NCBI RefSeq assembly: GCF_029626035.1
Contig: NZ_JARUBE010000003.1
Coordinates: 6,572,001 to 6,636,000 of the forward strand
DNA from: Micromonospora sp. WMMD980
GTDB lineage: Bacteria > Actinomycetota > Actinomycetes > Mycobacteriales > Micromonosporaceae
Direction: 5' to 3'
Length of the DNA stretch: 64,000 nt
Of the stretch, positions 49,277-57,187 are shown piece by piece (positions within the stretch are counted from its first letter, which is position 1; every line of letters begins with the position of its first letter). The position numbers and the translations under genes were made by a program. The notes under the pieces are model-generated. The model made no database searches, was not told where the DNA came from, and saw nothing but the letters and a program-made list of their open reading frames with translations.

Positions 49277-49615
49277 CACGCCGAGCGGGACCCTGTTGCC
49301 GCAGGTCGGAAGAGTTGATTACGCTCTAGACCGAGCACAGCCGCGAAGCATGCGATCTTCCTGCGGTTCGGCGCACCACCGAGGCTCTCGGCGGTCAGCC
49401 CGTCACCCCTGCCCAAGGCCTACGCCGCACCGCAGTTTCCACAGGTCGCCGCAGACGGCGAGACCTGCTCACCGATGTTGGTGAGTCGGGAGACCGCCCG
49501 GCTGCTGTGTCACAGACTCCCGCGACGCGTCCATGCGAGGCGGGTGCACCGAGGCCGCCCGGCCACCTGGTTCCACGACTCCGGGCAGTCCCGGCCTATC
49601 GAGGGAAGGAATCCA
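49277..49615 (+). promoter_or_regulatory. Leader region upstream of rho
   Basis: No gene is supported in these 339 bases. A TAGACT -10-like box at 49267-49272 overlaps the end of thrB and may be the rho promoter, which would give a leader of about 335 nt. Long untranslated leaders on rho are common because Rho controls its own transcription. I see no known riboswitch. Confidence 0.4.
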
Positions 49616-51778
49616 TTGAGCGACACCACCGACGTGACGTCGGATGTTTCCAACGTCGCTGGCGATGCCACCACCGCCGCCCCCACGCGCCGTCGGCGTA
49701 GCGGCACCGGCTTGTCGGCGATGCTGCTGCCGGAGCTCCAGAGCCTGGCCGCGTCGCTCGGCATCTCTGGTACGGCTCGCATGCGCAAGGGCGAGCTGAT
49801 CAGTGCGATCACCGAGCGGCAGGGCGGCGCCGCCGCCGGAACCCCTCGACCGCGGGCCGAGGTCGCGGCCGCGGCCGCTCCCGCCCGTGAGGAGGTGCAC
49901 GCCGAGGTCCAGGAGCGGACCGAGGGGGAGCGCCGCACCGCCGAGCAGGCGCCGGCCGCCGAGGTGACCGAGGGTCGTACCCGGGGTCGTCGCAGCCGGG
50001 CCGCCGCCGCGACCGCCCCGGCCGCACCCGCCGAGGCGCGGCCGGCCGAGACGCGTGCCGAGGAGGCTCCCGCCGAGACCGGCGACCGGGCCGAGCGCGG
50101 TGGCGACCGGGCGGAGCGCACCGACGACCGGGGCCGTGAGCGGTCCGATCGTGGCGGCGAGCGTGCCGAGCGGGGCGACCGCGCCGAGCGGGGCGACCGT
50201 GCCGAGCGGGGCGACCGTGCCGAGCGGGGCGACCGTGCCGAGCGGGGCGACCGCAACGAGCGGGCCGAGCGGGGCGACCGCAACGACCGGGGTGACCGCA
50301 ACGACCGCGGTGACCGCAACGACCGGGGCGAGCGCGGCGAGCGTAACGACCGCGGTGAGCGGGCCGAGCGCGGCGACCGGGGTGACCGTAACGACCGCGG
50401 TGACCGTAACGACCGCGGTGACCGTAACGACCGGGGTGACCGCAACGACCGGGGTGACCGCAACGACCGCGGTGACCGCAACGACCGGGGGCCGCGCGCC
50501 GACCGGGACAACGACGACGACGACGAGGGCGGCGGCCGGCGGGGCCGGCGCAGCCGGTTCCGGGACCGTCGACGCGGACGCGGCGAGCGTGGCGAGGGCG
50601 GCGACGGCGGCGGTGGCGGTGGCCGCGAGCCGCAGGTCGGCGAGGACGACGTGCTCGTCCCGGTCGCCGGCATCGTCGACGTGCTCGACAACTACGCCTT
50701 CGTCCGGACCACCGGCTACCTGGCCGGGCCGAACGACGTGTACGTCTCGATGTCCCAGATCAAGAAGTACGGCCTGCGCCGCGGTGACGCCATCACCGGC
50801 GCGGTCCGCGCGGCCCGGGACGGCGAGCAGCGGCGCGACAAGTACAACCCGCTGGTCCGGCTGGACACCATCAACGGCATGGAGCCGGAGGAGGCGCGGC
50901 GCCGGCCGGAGTTCTACAAGCTCACCCCGCTCTACCCGCAGGAGCGACTGCGGCTGGAGACCGAGCCGCACATCCTGACCACCCGGGTGATCGACCTGGT
51001 GATGCCGATCGGCAAGGGCCAGCGGGCGCTCATCCAGTCGCCGCCCAAGGCGGGCAAGACGATGGTGTTGCAGGCGATCGCGAACGCGATCACCCGCAAC
51101 AACCCGGAGTGCCACCTGATGGTGGTGCTGGTCGACGAGCGGCCCGAAGAGGTCACCGACATGCAGCGGTCGATCAAGGGCGAGGTCATCGCGGCCACGT
51201 TCGACCGTCCGCCGCAGGACCACACCACGGTGGCCGAGCTGGCGATCGAGCGGGCAAAGCGTCTGGTCGAGCTGGGCCACGACGTGGTCGTGCTGCTCGA
51301 CTCGGTGACCCGGCTCGGTCGGTCGTACAACCTGGCGGCGCCGGCCTCGGGTCGGATCATGTCGGGTGGTATCGACTCCACCGCGCTCTACCCGCCGAAG
51401 CGTTTCCTCGGCGCCGCCCGCAACATCGAGAACGGCGGCTCGCTGACCATCATCGCCACCGCGCTGGTGGAGACCGGGTCCATGGCGGACACGGTCATCT
51501 TCGAGGAGTTCAAGGGCACCGGCAACGCCGAGCTGAAGCTGGACCGGAAGATCGCCGACAAGCGGGTCTTCCCGGCGATCGACATCAACCCCACCGGTAC
51601 GCGTAAGGAGGAGGTCCTGTTCGCGCCGGAGGAGCTGGCGATCATCCACAAGCTCCGCAAGGTGCTGCACTCGCTGGACTCGCAGGCGGCGCTCGATCTC
51701 CTGCTGGACCGGCTCAAGCAGTCCCGCACCAACATCGAGTTCCTGATGCAGATCGCGAAGTCCACTCCGGGCGAGTGA
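49616..51778 (+). CDS. rho: Transcription termination factor Rho with large Arg/Asp/Gly insertion
   Basis: The protein has 720 residues, against about 420 in E. coli. Residues about 38-70 are the Rho_N domain (LLPELQSLAASLGISGTARM). From about 85 to 335 is a low-complexity insert whose core (about 180-295) is built of hexapeptide units such as ERGDRA and NDRGDR. The RNA-binding OB domain starts near 343 (DDVLVPVAGIVDVLDNYAFV). The ATPase has Walker A QSPPKAGKTMVL, VLVDERPEEVTDMQ and Walker B DVVVLLDSVTRL. The start is TTG 49616, with AAGGA 6 nt upstream; the frame before it has no start signal. Such inserts in actinobacterial Rho are thought to add RNA affinity and adapt it to GC-rich transcripts. 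Confidence 0.94.
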   Translation: MSDTTDVTSDVSNVAGDATTAAPTRRRRSGTGLSAMLLPELQSLAASLGISGTARMRKGELISAITERQGGAAAGTPRPRAEVAAAAAPAREEVHAEVQERTEGERRTAEQAPAAEVTEGRTRGRRSRAAAATAPAAPAEARPAETRAEEAPAETGDRAERGGDRAERTDDRGRERSDRGGERAERGDRAERGDRAERGDRAERGDRAERGDRNERAERGDRNDRGDRNDRGDRNDRGERGERNDRGERAERGDRGDRNDRGDRNDRGDRNDRGDRNDRGDRNDRGDRNDRGPRADRDNDDDDEGGGRRGRRSRFRDRRRGRGERGEGGDGGGGGGREPQVGEDDVLVPVAGIVDVLDNYAFVRTTGYLAGPNDVYVSMSQIKKYGLRRGDAITGAVRAARDGEQRRDKYNPLVRLDTINGMEPEEARRRPEFYKLTPLYPQERLRLETEPHILTTRVIDLVMPIGKGQRALIQSPPKAGKTMVLQAIANAITRNNPECHLMVVLVDERPEEVTDMQRSIKGEVIAATFDRPPQDHTTVAELAIERAKRLVELGHDVVVLLDSVTRLGRSYNLAAPASGRIMSGGIDSTALYPPKRFLGAARNIENGGSLTIIATALVETGSMADTVIFEEFKGTGNAELKLDRKIADKRVFPAIDINPTGTRKEEVLFAPEELAIIHKLRKVLHSLDSQAALDLLLDRLKQSRTNIEFLMQIAKSTPGE
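50160..50490 (+). repeat. 18-bp tandem coding repeats inside rho
   Basis: Imperfect 18-nt units, GAGCGGGGCGACCGTGCC-like for the first 90 nt and GACCGCAACGACCGGGGT-like thereafter, encode E-R-G-D-R-A and D-R-N-D-R-G hexapeptides. The units differ mainly at wobble positions. Copy number is likely to vary between strains and to be hard to assemble. Confidence 0.9.
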
Positions 51779-51795
51779 GCTGACGGATCGACGAC

Positions 51796-51824
51796 GAGGG
51801 GCACGGCCGGCGGCCGTGCCCCTC
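51796..51824 (+). terminator. Intrinsic terminator after rho
   Basis: GAGGGGCACGGCC and its perfect complement (13 bp) flank a GGC loop, 17 nt after the rho stop. Confidence 0.85.
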
Positions 51825-51849
51825 GCTCGTGTCCGGGACGCGCCCGGCG

Positions 51850-51915
51850 ATGAAGTTTTTCTACGGTTAAGCCATGAGATATTGAAACTTCTGTTCATGG
51901 TCGGGTTGACTGTCG
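51850..51915 (+). promoter_or_regulatory. AT-rich promoter region of the phosphodiester glycosidase gene, possible PHO-box-like repeats
   Basis: This is among the most AT-rich stretches in the window (GTTTTTC, GATATTGAAAC). GTTCATGGTCG and GTTGACTGTCG form a 12-nt-spaced near-repeat just before the ATG. Each matches about 8 of 11 positions of the Streptomyces PhoP unit as I remember it. The match is weak. Confidence 0.25.
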
Positions 51916-51918
51916 TCC

Positions 51919-54900
51919 ATGCGAATCCGCAGACGATCCGCCCGTCTCACCGGCGTCCTGCTGCTCACACCGCTGCTCACCGTCGCCGCTCCGGTGCCGC
52001 CCGCCGCCGCCGCGCCGCCCGCGGCGCGGCCGGCGCAGGCCCCGGCCACGCCGGCCGAGGACGCGCCGGCGGCGTCCTCCCGTCCCGAATCCGCTGTCGC
52101 GCTGGCCGGTGTGGAGCCCGGCGACGGCCTGGAGACCGCGAAGACCACCCGTCCGGTCGCGCCCGGTCTCGACCTGACCTCCTTCGACAGGTATGACGCC
52201 GCCGGCTGGCTGCGCGCCGACGCCCTCACCGCCGACCTCTCCGGCGGGCTGACCGTGGACTACGTCAACTCCGGCGCGGTCACCCGGGACGAGCCGCTGC
52301 GGGCGGCGGTGGACCGCTCACGGGCGGTCGCGGCGGTCAACGGCGACTTCTTCGACATCAACAACTCCGGTGCCGCGCAGGGTGTCGGCATCCGCTCCGG
52401 CGAACTGGTGCAGTCGGCGGTCGCCGGGCACCCCAACGCGGTCGGGATCGACGCCCGGGGCATCGGCCGGGTGGTGCAGGTCGGCTTCGAGGGCACCGCG
52501 GCGCTGCCCGCCGGGCCGGTGCCGCTCACCCAGTTCAACAACATGGTGCAGCGTGACGGCGTCGGGGTGTTCACCCCGCTGTGGGGCTCGTACCCCCGGC
52601 GGCGGGCGGTGGACGGCGCCGTTCGGGTGGTCGAGGTGACGCTGACCGGCGGCCGGGTCGCCGCCGTGGCCACCACGGCGGGGGAGGGGCCGATCCCGGC
52701 CGGCAGCACGGTGCTGCTCGGCCGCGAGGCCGGCGCGGACGCGCTCGCCGCGCTGCGCCCCGGCGACGCGGTGGACGTGTCCTGGCGCCCGCGCGCCTCC
52801 GACGGCGGCGACCTGCGCGCCGCGGTGGGCGGTGGCACCGTGCTGGTCCGCGACGGGGTGGTGCAGACCGTCGCCGACCCGTCGCTGGCTCCGCGTACCT
52901 CGGTGGGGTTCTCCGCCGACGGCCGCAAGATGATCATGATGACGGTGGACGGGCGTCAGGTCGACAGCCGGGGCGTCACCCAGACCGAGATGGGCCGGAT
53001 GATGCTCGAACTGGGCGCGGCGAACGCGCTCAACCTCGACGGCGGCGGCTCCTCCACGCTGCTGGCCCGCGAGCCGGGCGCGGCGGCGGTCCAGGTGGAG
53101 AACAGCCCCTCCGACGGCAGCGAGCGGCCGGTGCCGAACGGCCTGGCGATCTACGCGCCGAAGGGCAGCGGCCGGCTCACCGGCTACTGGCTGGAGACCG
53201 CGAGCGACCCGACCGCCGCGCCGGGCGTCGCCCCGGTGCGCGGCGGTCGACCGGACCGGGTCTTCCCCGGCCTCACCCGTCGGCTCACCGCCGCCGGCTA
53301 CGACGAGACGTACGGTCCGGCGGCGGGCGAGCCGCGCTGGCGGGCCACGCACGGCCGGGTGGACGCCGACGGCGTCTTCCGGGCCGGCAGCCCCGGCCCG
53401 AGCACCGTCACCGCCACGCGGGGGCGGGCCCGGGGCACGCTCGACCTGACCGTGCTCGGCCCGCTGGAGCGGGTCGACGCCACCGTCGACCGGGTCGGCC
53501 TCGACCGGGCCGGCGACACCGGCCTGTTCGGCGTGGTCGGCTACGACACCGAGGGGAACACCGCGCCGATCGAGCCGGCCGACCTGAAACTGGAGTACGA
53601 CCACGAGTTGCTCTCCGTCACGCCCACCGCCGACGGCAACCTGGCCGTCGAGGCGCTCGGCGACGCCGGCTCCGCGCTGGTCACCGCCCGGGTCGGCACG
53701 CGTACCACGGTGCTGCCGGTGACCGTCGGGCTGACCGACGTGCCGGTGGCCGGCTTCGACGACGCCGCGTCCTGGACGTTCAGCCAGGCCCGGGCCGCCG
53801 GCTCGGTCGCCCCGGCCGACGGGCACACCGGCACCGGCCTGCGGATGTCGTACGACTTCGACCGGTCCACCGGCACCCGGGCCGCCTACGCCGACCCGCC
53901 GGCCTGGATCGACGTGCCCGGCCAGCCGCAGGCGTTCGGCATGTGGATCAAGGCGAACGGCACCGGCGAGTGGCCGAGCCTGCACCTGCACGACGCGCAG
54001 GACACCCAGTTCGTGCTGCGCGGACCCTACCTGGACTGGACCGGCTGGAAGTACGTCGAGTTCGCCGTCCCGCCCGGCGTGCAGTACCCGGTGCGGGTGC
54101 GCCGGTTCTACGTCGCCGAGACCGATCCGGCCAAGCAGTACCGCAGCGAGATGGTCGTCGACGACCTGGTCGCCCGGGTGCCGCCGGACGTGCAGGCCCC
54201 GCCGGAGCCGAACCGTACCGACCGGGTGGTGCTGCGCGACGGCACCGTGGACGGCGCGCCCTGGCGCTTCGCGGTGCTCTCCGACGCCCAGTTCGTCGCC
54301 GCCGACCCGGACAGCGAACTGGTCGTCCAGGCCCGCCGTACGCTGCGCGAGGTCCGCGCCGCCCGGCCGGACTTCCTGGTCATCGACGGCGACTTCGTGG
54401 ACACCGCCTACCCGGCCGACTTCGCGCTGGCGAAGCGGATCCTCAACGAGGAGTTGGGCGGCCAGGTGCCCTACTACTACGTGCCGGGCAACCACGAGAT
54501 CATGGGTGCCCCGATCGACAACTTCCGGAGCGTCTTCGGCGACACCTCCCGCGTCCTCGACCACCGGGGCACCCGCCTCGTCACCCTGTCCACGGCCGCC
54601 GGTTCGCTGCGCGGGGGCGGGTTCGACCAGGTGGAGCTGCTGCGCCGGACGCTGGACCAGGCCGCCGCCGACCGGTCGATCGGCTCGGTCGCGGTGCTGT
54701 TCCACCACCCGCCGCGCGACCCCAGCCCGGCCAAGGCCAGCCAGCTCGGCGACCGGAAGGAGGCCGCCCTGGTCGAGCAGTGGCTGGCCGACTTCCAGCA
54801 CCGCACCGGCAAGGGCGCGGTGGTGGTCAACGGGCACGTCGGCACGTTCCACGCCGACCGGGTGGACGGCGTGCCGTACGTGGTCAACGGCAACGCGGGC

Positions 54901-55374
54901 AAGGACCCGTCCACACCGGCCGGGCAGGGCGGGTTCACCGGCTGGACCGAGTTCGGGGTCGACCCGGTGACGCCGCGGGAGGCGGAGCGGGCCCGCCGCG
55001 ACCCGCTCCGCGAGGGGCCGGAGTGGGTCGCCGCGGAGATCCACGCCCACGCCGACCGGCTGGCGCTGAGCACGCCGGCGGAGGTGCGCCTCGGCGCCCC
55101 GGCCACCGTGGCGGCCACGCTCACCCAGCCCGGCGGCCGGCAGGTGCCGGTGGCCGCGCCGGTCAGCGCCGACTGGGCCGGCTCGCCCAACCTGCACATC
55201 GGCGACGCGTCCGGGGTACGCCCGTGGCACGTGGCCCGCTTCGATCCGGCGACCGGGCGGCTCACCGCGCTGCGCCCGGGCGGCCGGGTGCTGCTCACGG
55301 TCACGGTCAACGGCGTCCGCGCCGAGGCGACGGTGACCACCGCCGCGGCGGCCCGGGCGCGGGCCGCCGCCTGA
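51919..55374 (+). CDS. Large secreted phosphodiester glycosidase-metallophosphatase fusion
   Basis: The protein has 1151 residues. A signal peptide (RIRRRSARLTGVLLLTPLLT ... AAA) and an Ala/Pro linker come first. Residues about 125-415 match the NAGPA/phosphodiester glycosidase fold (AAVNGDFFDINNSGAAQGVG; NALNLDGGGSSTLLAR; RPVPNGLAIY). Residues 415-760 contain beta-sandwich repeats, and about 770-1010 are a calcineurin-type phosphatase: FAVLSDAQFVA, FLVIDGDFVDTAY, PGNHEIMG, HHPP, VNGHVG (metal ligands D, D, N, H, H). An Ig-like tail ends the protein. It is probably exported to strip N-acetylglucosamine-1-phosphate or similar groups from glycopolymers and release phosphate. ATG 51919 is the only good start. 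Confidence 0.85.
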   Translation: MRIRRRSARLTGVLLLTPLLTVAAPVPPAAAAPPAARPAQAPATPAEDAPAASSRPESAVALAGVEPGDGLETAKTTRPVAPGLDLTSFDRYDAAGWLRADALTADLSGGLTVDYVNSGAVTRDEPLRAAVDRSRAVAAVNGDFFDINNSGAAQGVGIRSGELVQSAVAGHPNAVGIDARGIGRVVQVGFEGTAALPAGPVPLTQFNNMVQRDGVGVFTPLWGSYPRRRAVDGAVRVVEVTLTGGRVAAVATTAGEGPIPAGSTVLLGREAGADALAALRPGDAVDVSWRPRASDGGDLRAAVGGGTVLVRDGVVQTVADPSLAPRTSVGFSADGRKMIMMTVDGRQVDSRGVTQTEMGRMMLELGAANALNLDGGGSSTLLAREPGAAAVQVENSPSDGSERPVPNGLAIYAPKGSGRLTGYWLETASDPTAAPGVAPVRGGRPDRVFPGLTRRLTAAGYDETYGPAAGEPRWRATHGRVDADGVFRAGSPGPSTVTATRGRARGTLDLTVLGPLERVDATVDRVGLDRAGDTGLFGVVGYDTEGNTAPIEPADLKLEYDHELLSVTPTADGNLAVEALGDAGSALVTARVGTRTTVLPVTVGLTDVPVAGFDDAASWTFSQARAAGSVAPADGHTGTGLRMSYDFDRSTGTRAAYADPPAWIDVPGQPQAFGMWIKANGTGEWPSLHLHDAQDTQFVLRGPYLDWTGWKYVEFAVPPGVQYPVRVRRFYVAETDPAKQYRSEMVVDDLVARVPPDVQAPPEPNRTDRVVLRDGTVDGAPWRFAVLSDAQFVAADPDSELVVQARRTLREVRAARPDFLVIDGDFVDTAYPADFALAKRILNEELGGQVPYYYVPGNHEIMGAPIDNFRSVFGDTSRVLDHRGTRLVTLSTAAGSLRGGGFDQVELLRRTLDQAAADRSIGSVAVLFHHPPRDPSPAKASQLGDRKEAALVEQWLADFQHRTGKGAVVVNGHVGTFHADRVDGVPYVVNGNAGKDPSTPAGQGGFTGWTEFGVDPVTPREAERARRDPLREGPEWVAAEIHAHADRLALSTPAEVRLGAPATVAATLTQPGGRQVPVAAPVSADWAGSPNLHIGDASGVRPWHVARFDPATGRLTALRPGGRVLLTVTVNGVRAEATVTTAAAARARAAA

Positions 55375-55375
55375 G

Positions 55376-55422
55376 GCCGGCGGGAGGGCTCCTCGACCTG
55401 GGGGAGAAGCGCTCCCGCCGGC
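55376..55422 (+). terminator. Hairpin terminator after the phosphodiester glycosidase gene
   Basis: The 11-bp perfect arms GCCGGCGGGAG (55376-55386) and CTCCCGCCGGC (55412-55422) enclose 25 nt that can itself pair. It begins 2 nt after the stop codon. Confidence 0.65.
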
Positions 55423-55437
55423 CCGCGCGTCGTCGAT

Positions 55438-55486
55438 CATGAGGATGACGGCGCCGGTTGTCCGCATTGTCGCGGTCACCCTCATG
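55438..55486. promoter_or_regulatory. Long inverted repeat in the rpmE upstream region
   Basis: CATGAGGATGAC (55438-55449) and GTCACCCTCATG (55475-55486) are inverted with one mismatch in 12 and 25 nt apart. It could be a second terminator or a regulator site for rpmE, 220 nt upstream of its start. The remaining bases to 55707 hold no gene. Confidence 0.4.
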
Positions 55487-55707
55487 AGCGGCGCGACCCG
55501 GTGGGCGGGCGAGGCGTGGGGACGGGGTGGGTGGGAATGCGGGGAGATGGCCGGGCGTTGTGGCGGGCGGACCTGCTGTGCCGGCCGGTCGACCACCATG
55601 GCACACTGGTCAATCGGCCACCGGTTCCGGTTCACGTCCGAGCCCGTCGTGACGACGGGCAGCACCGAGGGCGACCCGGCGACCACCCACGAAAGGACCG
55701 AGGCGAC

Positions 55708-55932
55708 ATGAAGCCCAACATCCACCCGGAGTACACGACCACCGAGGTCCGCTGCTCCTGCGGCAACACGTTCACGACCCGCAGCACCGCCAAGGGCGGC
55801 GCCATCAGCGTCGAGACCTGCAGCGCCTGCCACCCGTTCTACACCGGTAAGCAGCGCGTGCTGGACACCGCCGGTCGGGTCGCGAAGTTCCAGCAGAAGT
55901 ACGCCAAGGTTCAGGCCAAGAAGGCCAAGTAG
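55708..55932 (+). CDS. rpmE: 50S ribosomal protein L31
   Basis: This 74-residue zinc-type (C+) L31 has CSCGNTF and [12 protein letters not shown], giving the C-x-C ... C-x2-C zinc site, and the canonical opening MKPNIHPEY. It sits in the central protuberance of the large subunit. ATG 55708 follows GAGG by 5 nt; the frame back to 55501 is not coding. It is followed by its own terminator, then prfA, as in most actinobacteria. Confidence 0.96.
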   Translation: MKPNIHPEYTTTEVRCSCGNTFTTRSTAKGGAISVETCSACHPFYTGKQRVLDTAGRVAKFQQKYAKVQAKKAK

Positions 55933-55943
55933 CTCCACCGACG

Positions 55944-55977
55944 ACGCCCGTGTCCGGCTCCTGCCGGGCACGGGCGT
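55944..55977 (+). terminator. Intrinsic terminator after rpmE
   Basis: ACGCCCGTG-T-CCGGC pairs with GCCGG-G-CACGGGCGT around a TCCT loop (14 bp plus one mismatch), followed by TCGTCCGTTTT. Confidence 0.82.
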
Positions 55978-56031
55978 TCGTCCGTTTTCCGCCGGTGTCG
56001 TCGTGTCGTCGTCCGAAGGAGCATCCGCAGC

Positions 56032-57120
56032 ATGAGCAGTGAGCGCCTGGCCGCCCTCCTCGACGAGTACGCCGAGCTGGAGAAGCGGCTGGCCGACCCG
56101 GCCATCCACGCCGACCAGGGCACCGCCCGGCGGGTCGGCCGGCGGTACGCCGAGCTGGTCCCGCTGCACAAGGCGGCCGGCGAGCTGGAGCAGGCCCGGG
56201 CCGACCTCATCGCCGCCCGCGAGCTGGCCGCCGAGGACGCCTCGTTCGCCGCCGAGGCGGACGCCCTCGCCGCCGCCCTGCCGGCGTTGGAGGAGCGCCT
56301 CGCCGAGCTGCTCATCCCGCGCGACCCGCACGACGCCAAGGACGTGATCGTCGAGATCAAGGCCGGCGAGGGTGGCGAGGAGTCGGCGTTGTTCGCCGGC
56401 GACCTGCTGCGGATGTACACCCGCTACGCGGAGCGGCGGGGCTGGCTCACCGAGGTGATCGACGCCCAGGACTCCGACCTCGGCGGCGTGAAGGACGTCT
56501 CCCTGGCGATCAAGACCAAGGGCGTGCCCGACGGTGGCAACGGCGTCTGGTCGCGGCTCAAGTGGGAGGGTGGCGTGCACCGGGTGCAGCGCGTGCCGGT
56601 GACCGAGTCGCAGGGCCGGATCCACACCAGCGCGGCCGGCGTGCTGGTGCTGCCCGAGGCGGAGGACGTCGACGTCACCATCGACCCGAACGAGCTGCGG
56701 ATCGACGTGTTCCGCTCGTCCGGGCCAGGCGGCCAGTCGGTCAACACCACCGACTCGGCGGTCCGGATCACGCACGTGCCGACCGGCATCGTGGTCTCCT
56801 GCCAGAACGAGAAGTCGCAGTTGCAGAACCGCGAGCAGGCGATGCGGATCCTGCGTGCCCGGCTGCTCGCGGTGGCGCAGGAGCAGGCCGACGCGGCCGC
56901 CTCGGACGCCCGCAAGGCGCAGGTCCGCACCGTGGACCGGTCCGAGCGGATCCGCACCTACAACTTCCCGCAGAACCGGATCACCGACCACCGGATCGGC
57001 TACACCGCCTACAACCTGGACCTGGCGCTCGCCGGCGAGCTGGACGGGGTGCTGGACGCGCTGGCCGAGGCGGACCGCGCGGCCCGGCTGGCCGGTGGCA
57101 CCGAGTTGTCCCGCCGCTGA
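56032..57120 (+). CDS. prfA: Peptide chain release factor 1
   Basis: This 362-residue class I release factor recognises UAA and UAG. The stop-codon and catalytic domains are standard: [40 protein letters not shown] and the GGQ motif in [17 protein letters not shown] (about residue 235), whose glutamine is methylated by PrmC. ATG 56032 has AAGGAG 11 nt upstream. prmC lies 1.7 kb away behind a GGDEF gene, although the two are usually adjacent. Confidence 0.96.
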   Translation: MSSERLAALLDEYAELEKRLADPAIHADQGTARRVGRRYAELVPLHKAAGELEQARADLIAARELAAEDASFAAEADALAAALPALEERLAELLIPRDPHDAKDVIVEIKAGEGGEESALFAGDLLRMYTRYAERRGWLTEVIDAQDSDLGGVKDVSLAIKTKGVPDGGNGVWSRLKWEGGVHRVQRVPVTESQGRIHTSAAGVLVLPEAEDVDVTIDPNELRIDVFRSSGPGGQSVNTTDSAVRITHVPTGIVVSCQNEKSQLQNREQAMRILRARLLAVAQEQADAAASDARKAQVRTVDRSERIRTYNFPQNRITDHRIGYTAYNLDLALAGELDGVLDALAEADRAARLAGGTELSRR

Positions 57121-57128
57121 CCGCCGGG

Positions 57129-57187
57129 GTGTTAACAGGGGGCCCCGCCTCTACCGGAGGCGTTAACAGGGGGCCCCGCCTTACACC
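57129..57187. repeat. Dispersed GTTAA/GGGGCCCC repeat, copy E (two direct units, best conserved)
   Basis: GTTAACAGGGGGCCCCGCC occurs perfectly at 57131-57149 and 57162-57180, in the same orientation, with CTACCGGAGGC-type sequence between. The outer edges read GGTG and TTACACC. It fills the gap between the convergent prfA and GGDEF genes. Confidence 0.92.

Noticed and set aside
49510..50691. Minus-strand frame with repeated R-S-P-R-S-L motifs
   Set aside because: It is the mirror of the rho tandem repeat and has no independent support.
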